Below, piece after piece: positions 57,091-64,000 of a stretch of DNA of 64,000 nucleotides. The translations under genes were made by a program, and so were the position numbers. Every line of letters begins with the position of its first letter. The first letter of the stretch is position 1. The notes below the pieces were generated by a model. The model worked only from the letters and a program-made list of their open reading frames with translations. It made no database searches and was not told the DNA's origin. Source of the stretch: Apoderus coryli (lineage: Eukaryota > Arthropoda > Insecta > Coleoptera > Attelabidae). The DNA lies in the NCBI GenBank assembly GCA_911728435.2, contig OU452204.1, forward strand, positions 12,958,001 to 13,022,000, given 5' to 3'.

Positions 57091-57944
57091 AACATAACAT
57101 AACAACTTCTTAAATACAAATAAATGCGTTGAACTAGCGGTATATAGGCAAGTGAAATTGAAGTTTAATTATCATTTTCAGTATAAGGTAACTTAGTTCA
57201 GTAAACTATAGACATAGATTTAGACAATTTTTTGGAGCCGTGGAACATATTCAAGACTTTGGTTATTACAGTCCTGTTCTCAGCAGCATAATAACATTCC
57301 CTTGTTACGATATTGATTGTTGTTCTACAACGTCCCACATAATCATAATATGGATGTGTAGGAGCATGTGTTGTTACACAAAACGATGCAATTTTGAGGT
57401 CAAAAGTTTTGCCACAAAGAATGTGATGATATATTAACATCGTCAACGAGAACCGACAACATAGTTGTTATTGTTTGCTTATAACTATTATATAAGTACC
57501 TGTGCACTAGATACCCAAGATTGGGAATTTCGATTTATATTAGGTCAGTCGCAAAAGCCTCTACAATGAAATAATTCGGTAAATTATCTCAAAAGCTAAT
57601 ACTATAATTTACGAGAGTAAAAATCTTTCTTCTTCATTTGATTTACCTGATCCAGTTTTTATTTTCATTCTTTCTAATAATGTCGAGTTACCAGGTCCCG
57701 CAGTGAATCGGGAAATTGACATAGGTCATTTCCTCCTAATACAATTGTTAGTTTGCAGATAATTGTTACTGAAAAAGTCGTATCTATCAAAACTCAGTGA
57801 CGACTTGTGTGATATCTAAATACTACCACCAATTGACACTTCACAGAAACACAGTTCGCTTTATCCGTTGTTATTGCGAGCTGCTCAGTATTTTGTAATT
57901 CCTAAACTTAAAATTCTCCGATGATATACCTCTAACAAAAAATC
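57091..57944. other. Stretch without recognisable gene
   Basis: No motif recognised; the last part may be upstream coding sequence of the Penelope-like fragment. Confidence 0.3.
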
Positions 57945-58235
57945 TTGAAAGCATGTCATAACTGCAAAGCTTCATATGTTGGTCAAACTAAACAGCACCT
58001 GGAAAAACGTCTAAAATCCCATAAAAATCCCAATACAGGAAAAACTGATTTAAAAAAACATATGGAGATATATAACCACACGTTCGACTTTGAAAACACA
58101 AAAGTATTAACGACAGAACATAACACCAAGAAAAGAGAAGTGCTTGAAATGATTCACATAAAAAAGACCGCTGTTAGTGTAAACGACCGAACTGAAATTC
58201 AATATTTGAGTCAAATCTATAACATCATTCAGTAA
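57945..58235 (+). pseudogene. Penelope-like element, GIY-YIG endonuclease end
   Basis: 96 codons, no ATG at the start, so a fragment. It reads CHNCKASYVGQTKQHLEKRL, KSHKNPNTGKTDLKKHMEIY, NHTFDFENTKVLTTEHNTKK, REVLEMIHIKKT. The CxxC followed by SYVGQT...L..RL..H and the later H..I.F...K.L..E....KR...E...I match the C-terminal GIY-YIG endonuclease of Penelope-like retroelements. The GIY half is missing. It ends IYNIIQ and stops at 58235. A hairpin motif follows at 58468. Confidence 0.8.
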
Positions 58236-58467
58236 TGTACTATCTACATTCCACTTTCCGAATATACCCCGTAACATCATTTCAATAAGAAAAACACCAA
58301 AACCAATAATAATCGCGAGGAAAAGGGAAAAAAAAGCAAACTAAAACGCGTATCATATTCCAACTTGAATTGATGTAGGTATATCAAAACTACAAACGAT
58401 GTAAAATGGTACAGAAATTAATTAATAACTTTTATATATTGATATATGAAAAAAAAATGTTTAGTTC
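58236..58467 (+). other. 3' UTR of the Penelope-like relic
   Basis: A-rich, noncoding, between the endonuclease stop and the hairpin motif. Probably part of the element. Confidence 0.45.
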
Positions 58468-58497
58468 CTGAAGAAGATAGCATGGGCTGTCGAAACG
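58468..58497 (+). ncRNA. Hammerhead-core-like hairpin motif
   Basis: CTGAAGA, one extra A, stem GATAGC/GCTGTC with loop ATGG, then GAAACG. CUGANGA...GAAA is the hammerhead ribozyme core, and hammerheads are known from Penelope-like elements. The extra A before stem II is unusual, and stems I and III were not found. Activity is not implied. Confidence 0.35.
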
Positions 58498-59851
58498 TTG
58501 AAAAAAAAATATTGACATGAAATTATACAATTTCGATTAAGCGTACATGTTTCAATATTTGAACCTCATCCCCAAGAAATAGTCAAACAAGTAAAAAAAA
58601 TCGAATAAATCGGTCTAGACGTTCTTTTAAAAACTGTTTACTTACTTAAATGGCAAGCGATTTAACCAAGTCGATTGCAAAATTCATTATGTAATTTTCT
58701 CGGTCGATAAAAGTTCGAGCAATATGCCTCGTAGAAATACGAACAATATCTTTGGAGGCTTGCAAAAAAATTACAACTCTCTCACAGAAAGTTAGTTTAT
58801 ATGTATAAAAACTTAAGGTGATGAATTAATTTGAACTTGTTGTTCAGTTCAATAATTCAAATAATTTTCCAGGGAAAAAAGTTTCCAGGGAAAAACTCTA
58901 ATAAAACAAAACTGCGCTTACCTCTAGCTACCTCAGAACTCCATTCAAAGCATTGTCATCCAAATATCTTTTAGAAAGGTATAATTTTGGAATCTATTTA
59001 AGTGGTCACTACAAATTTAGTTCAACACCAGGTTGTTCAACAATCCACTCTCATTGATGAGATTCCTTCCGTAAAAAATAGATACAAAATACAGCAGACA
59101 ATGTTAAAAATCTAAACTTGAATATTTAGTTGCACTGAAGCAAGCAATCAACAAACTCAAATTGTAAGAAGATATGAGGAAATTCGTTACTCGAAAATCT
59201 AAATTAAATTACTGATATTTACACAGTATTCTATTTTATGAAATCACCATTAGTAAACTTAGTATCTTAGGAAAATCGTTTTTTTCTCAAAAATTATAGT
59301 TTCTCACTTTCAATCTTCGGAATCTTCAATTTATTGAACTTAGCAGTTTATTATTTTTTAGTTTATAAATTTATAATTGTGTCCTACTTCAGCAAATGCT
59401 TGGTAGTAGAGATTATTGTTGAATTTAATTTCGAAACTCTTCTATTTTGACACAGTGTGCATTTTTAATGTCAGATATTCCTCTAGCTCTTTCTGATCGT
59501 GGCAAAGTAATTCGTTGGGTTGCAGCTTAGGTTGGTCAGGTATTCTATCGTTATTCTGTTTAGATATTTTTGATAAGTGTTACTCCAATTAATAAGAACG
59601 AATGAGTATCGCGGTTCTCATATCGCATAGATATTAATGGCTTTTGACTTTTGATATTTTTGTATGTTAGATTAGTTTTTAAGATCGGTTTTATCCGAGT
59701 TTGGTGTTGTACTATTAATTAATTTTTAGCTCTCCGCAATACACATATTGCATAATATGATATTATATGGAGAGGCTATTAGTTTTATTAATTTTTATTT
59801 TTAGAGGAGGTACGGGTCTTGTGGCATTTTAATAGTATATTAAGTATCAAG
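58498..59851. other. Stretch without recognisable gene
   Basis: No motif recognised. Confidence 0.3.
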
Positions 59852-59953
59852 GGCGGTAAAGCATTCGTTGCAGCCCGCCGCTGTATAGACGCACGAGTGA
59901 GCGAAGCGAGCGAGGGCAGCTATACAGCGAAGGGCTGCAGCGGCTTTACCGCC
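59852..59953. repeat. GC-rich foldback
   Basis: GGCGGTAAAGC...GCTGTATA pairs with TATACAGC...GCTTTACCGCC over arms of about 33-36 bases with few mismatches. The 33-base loop has GTGAGCGAAGCGAGCGAG. It stands out from the A+T-rich flanks. Confidence 0.8.
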
Positions 59954-62309
59954 AGTGGTGCTTACAACTGTTTTTCGCCTGCCTCTTCATAAATTGGAAC
60001 TACAATATTAAACAAACCAAAAGAACTTTATTTTAATAATTAATTAATACTGTTATGAACTGACAGTTTTTGACAGTAATTAATGGGAGTACTTTTTGAC
60101 GTACATGATAATAGGCGTTATCCTTTGACAAACTCAGATCAGATAAACTTATGTGACAGGCGCACATGTCAGTGTTGAGTATTGTAAATGTAGAAAGAAT
60201 CTGTCAAATTATTATCCGAGCATGTACGCTATAGAAATTTGATTTTAGAATCTTAGGTACATTTCGGCACTACAATAATAATTAAAAAGTGATTACTAAT
60301 TAATAATGGACAATTTAAATAAGTTTAGCGGAATGGCAGACGACTACCTAAGTAAACTTTCCCAATTAATTGTCAACTTATCCTCTAGATGGAATGCACG
60401 TTAAGTTAAGTGAGTGAAAACTACTGATGTTAACGTTATTATTGGAAATCTAACAGAAGCGCCATCTGTGAAAAAAAAGATAAAAAGAGCGGGCGCTAAA
60501 ACTCTGTTTAGGTGCAAGCAGGCAAAAAACGTAAATAACATGTCTGTCTGTCATTATGTCAGTCCATAAACATGAATACTAAAACGGGTTTTAACCAAAT
60601 TTAGCAAAAAAATACTATTGGACATGGTGAGGAACTACCTAATTAGATTTTGAAAACATTGATCGTAGGTTAGGGATTTAATAACGAGGTCAAAAATAAA
60701 ACACAACGACAAGAGGTCACAAAAATACTACTTTTACTTTTAAATATGGAGAGCTATTCATGCCTCGAGGATAACAGTTTAGTTTTGGTGTTTATCTGTT
60801 AAATAAAATATTTATTTTCTTATTATGTTATTATTTTCTTGCTTGTTGTTTCTCTGAATCAGAAATATTCAAATAAATTACATTCGTGAATCAAAATGAA
60901 CCATTTTTATTACAAATTTCATTTGTTAGTTTTCATGTTTTCTCGAAAATATATAAACAAACTCTTGCAATTATGTAAAAACACGGTTCGCGCAAAAATT
61001 ATCGCTCATTTTGATGCACATGTACAATCACCTTCGAAAACCTATTTTATCACACTTTGACTTCTTTAATTTGTTAGAGAATGTTTTCAGAACCCGGCGT
61101 GCACGTTGTTTGGTGTCCGATAGATAATAGAAAATAGTCGGTATCACTATATACACGGACGTGTCGTATCATATATGTGTGACCAGGCAGATCCAATTAC
61201 CGGTTGTGCATTGTTTAACCTCCGATTGGAGGTATATAGAATACACATAGTGCCAGAGGTATTGAGTAAAACTAGTATAGGTAGCACCACTCAACTCTTT
61301 CTAGCTAATTGGAAAAACTGGTTCGTGAAAAACCTATTGCGGTGTTTTGTACCGAAAAGAGAGGATTGTTTTATTGTTGAATCCATAATATGGGAAATGT
61401 GCAGAGAATGCGATTTAGGAGGAAAAAAATTTCAATGTGTAGGTAAAAGTTTTTCCTTCCTTTTTTATGCGTTATACTGGTACCTGCATATGACAATTTA
61501 AATTTGAACAATAACTCCCAGAGTTGGTTGGGATTTTTATTTTTTTTGAAATATTTCGTTGCGATTTTATTTCTTTACTGACCTGAACTATATTGCAAAT
61601 ATGTTTGTGAGTTACAAAAGGAATTTCCGACTGTAAGTATAATAAAGTAGAAATAATTTTGTGGCATATCGGGAAAAAATACTGGCATTACTAGAATTTT
61701 GTGTAACCTAACTGAAGTATAGTCAGAGAACAACTAAGGGAGAGAATATAAACACTGGTGGGCGCGGTTAGTTTGTGCATCTAATTCGCGCAGCGAGATT
61801 GGATGACGCCTGAGTTTAGACAGAGGCGCCACACGCAATTTAGTCAAGTTTAGTGTTTCGAGCGAACGGATATTCAGTGGCAGCGTCAATCTAGAGATTT
61901 TCGATTGCAACTGAGATATTCTGTGATTGCGAAATTTACGTTACGTTATGTTGCTACAGATTGTGTGCTGCTCATTTTGACGACAGGATTAAGTAATTTT
62001 GGTGGATTAATGCTGCCAGATCCTGATTTTTTTTATATCCATCGCGTTTGGAAGTTATATTTCAAACTAATTTTGAAAATGTGTGTATAGTTTATCCAAC
62101 CATAATCTAAAATATATAAAATTAACGATTCTACCGGGGCTATCCGTTCCCATGCCCCTTTAGATTAGAAATGGGCATCGAATGCAGTGTTCTTTTGATA
62201 CACTTCTCCCTCGTATATAAGACATATTATAAATCATGCTTCCCAAAGGACACCGACAGTAATCAAAATAACTATAGTGACTGACAAAAGTATTGGGTTA
62301 ATGATTAAT
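59954..62309. other. Long stretch without recognisable gene
   Basis: Holds a weak inverted repeat (GACGTACATGATAATA at about 60098 and ATTATTATCCGAGCATGTACG near 60208), a GC-richer block at 61755-61900 after AATATAAAC, and a 108-codon ATG frame at 61175-61501 without any recognised feature. None could be assigned a role. Confidence 0.35.
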
Positions 62310-62530
62310 CGAAAAACAAAGGATTACGAGTTTGCAAATAAATATAATGTGAATGAAACAAATAATTTTTGGCAACGTGTTATTTTCTTAGATTAAGCTA
62401 AATATAATCAGATCGACATCATATGGTATGGCGAAAACTTAATGTGGAATTTACGAAGACAATTTGTGTCGGACAGTAAAACACGGTGGCAGAATATTGG
62501 AACCATGATCTGTTCAATAGTTTTTCTTAG
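62310..62530 (+). pseudogene. Tc1-like transposase relic
   Basis: NETNNFWQRVIFLD at 62355 resembles W..V.FSDE in Tc1 transposases, followed (after a stop) by AKYNQIDIIWYGE and, in a shifted frame, TVKHGGRILEP (TVKHGGGSVMVWG expected). A short, dead fragment. Confidence 0.55.
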
Positions 62531-64000
62531 ATTAATAAAATGAAGGAAGATCTATTAAATTACATAATAATTTTTAATAAAACCTCAAGTGTATGAAACT
62601 TTTGCAGTCACTGTAACTAACGATAAAATACTTTACATATTTTTGATCTTTATGAACTATTTTGTATTGAATGTTTTGTTCTATATGTTTTCTTGTGACA
62701 TTTGCCAAGGACACCCTTAATATTTACTTCGCTTAAGAAAACTGAGGTAATTTTATTTAATTTTGGTAATTATACAACCAACCTTACTGTTCGTGTCTTT
62801 CCGTATAATTTTGTCTTGCTAAAGTGGCACTGTGGGCTGAGCCGTTTCGTCGATCCACGGCTCATCAGTGATAGTTGGTCCAATGGGCGTCAGAAATGCC
62901 ACAAAAATTCTGCTAATAATGTTACCACGAAAACGCAAGTGAGTAAAACAAAATGCTTGTTGTTTGATTTTTTTATTATATATTTATATTCTTCAAACAA
63001 TACTTTTACTACATTATTATACGAAAGCAGCAGGTGAGGAAATATATAAAAGAAACAACGCCACAATTCGAATGTGCAACTGCGACAAAAAAAGCAGGGG
63101 ACAATAAAAAAATGTATTTTGTAACAATAGAATGCGCCCTACTGCTGTTTTTATGATTTAGCCAATGTGTTTTTCTCTATTTGCTGGGTTTATTTTAAAG
63201 TTTCCATAACGTTTCACCAATATGTTTTTTGAGATTTTTTGCATGCACGCTCCTATAATCCTATTACAATAACTTACAATACAATAGTCAGTTCATACCG
63301 TGTTAGACAAAAAATTGTAATTTCTGGTTAAATTAAGGTTTCATTAGAAAAAAATAACTTTTTGCAAGAGTTTTTACAACATTCTATACTTTGACTAACT
63401 TTATTTCCGTCAAAGTTTGTTTACGTCTAAGTCTCCACATCATGAGATTTTTTAATTTGACCATTTTTAGATGTTCATTTGGTCCATAATAATAATTAGA
63501 AGTTCTCTAAAAGTACTATTGATAAATCGGTTAAAATATTGTCCACCTGCGGAAGACCAAGAGGTCAACCTGATATTTATTCTACTCACAACACAAATTC
63601 GACTAAACATTTACTAAATTAAAGTAGCAATAAAATCTAAGTTACCTATAATACATAATACTGAAAAAGAAAAAGTCAATAAAAATTACAGGATATTTTC
63701 AAATTATTGTCTTATTAACTCTTTAAAGGTCAAGATATTTATGGAAAACAAAGTCGTAGAGCGGCAAGAACTAAAAAATCATTTATTCTTATTTTTTTAA
63801 CTACAAATAAACAAAGATGGTCAACTTAAGATATAAAAACTAAAACAAAATGTATTTTCTTAAATTTTCGAAAAAAAAGGTTTAATTTTTGTACCACTGC
63901 ACATTTTGCTGGTGATAACTTTGAAAACAACTTTTGTTTTTTCCGAGGCAAAGCGGAACGTTGCATACAGAACATATCCAGTCTGTTCTAATTTGTTTTT
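62531..64000. other. Stretch without recognisable gene
   Basis: A+T-rich; no motif recognised to the end of the window. Confidence 0.3.

Noticed and set aside
60098..60228. MITE with GTACATG ends
   Set aside because: Pairing needs several gaps; kept only as a remark on the unassigned stretch.
61175..61501. 108-codon ATG frame as a host gene
   Set aside because: No recognised motif, signal or neighbour; such a length is not surprising by chance in 64 kb. Left as unassigned.
62702..63037. 111-codon frame
   Set aside because: It starts at TTG rather than ATG and has no family features.
1..64000. CRISPR arrays, operons, Shine-Dalgarno sites, prophage
   Set aside because: Nothing like these was seen; introns, LINEs, mariner and LTR elements show this is animal DNA.

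Overview
The window looks like AT-rich nuclear DNA of an animal, most likely an insect. This rests on its transposon mix: irritans-type mariner and other Tc1/IS630 relics, a P-like THAP transposase, a Penelope-like relic, Ty3/gypsy elements with TATA plus TCAGT initiator promoters, and many Jockey/CR1-, RTE- and RNase H-bearing LINE fragments. No host protein-coding gene could be recognised. Almost everything that can be named is a mobile element or a relic of one. I cannot fix the order; a beetle or hemipteran would fit, but that is a guess.

Layout. 1-10 kb: broken LINE reverse transcriptase pieces, a Harbinger relic, a possible MITE, and a decayed gypsy-type pol whose catalytic YxDD site is interrupted by a promoter-bearing solo-LTR-like insert. 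10-19 kb: the RNase H end of a LINE (minus strand), a diverged 0.53-kb tandem duplication of a LINE tail, another LINE relic (12.7-13.8 kb) and a mariner relic (18.2-19.1 kb). 19.56-25.61 kb: a LINE tail split by a structurally complete LTR retrotransposon (19941-25434, minus strand) with 456-bp LTRs that read identically, a GTCC target duplication, a primer site, a polypurine tract, a small membrane ORF, gag, and a protease-RT-RNase H-integrase ORF that lacks most of the integrase core. 25.6-34.4 kb: LINE tails, a pogo-like relic, a mariner relic abutting an internally deleted RTE LINE, and two large palindromes.

34.6-38.3 kb: a P-like THAP transposase relic. Its intron holds a second DNA transposon (34948-37359) with terminal inverted repeats, a TTA target duplication and an intact 566-codon gene whose superfamily I cannot name. 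38.6-39.2 kb: an exact 252-bp tandem duplication. 40-48 kb: a LINE tail, a tRNA-Ala-like pseudogene, a hAT relic and two Tc1/IS630 relics. 51.7-52.8 kb: a TIR-bounded Tc1-like deletion derivative. 53-58.5 kb: LINE relics and a Penelope-like GIY-YIG fragment followed by a hairpin motif also seen in the 34.2-kb palindrome. 59-64 kb: a GC-rich foldback and a Tc1-like relic.

The two units that still look gene-like are the LTR element (ORF with a possible myristoylation site, then gag, then pol) and the 566-codon transposase. Everything else carries stops or frameshifts. All alignments are by eye and from memory of family motifs; no search was run.
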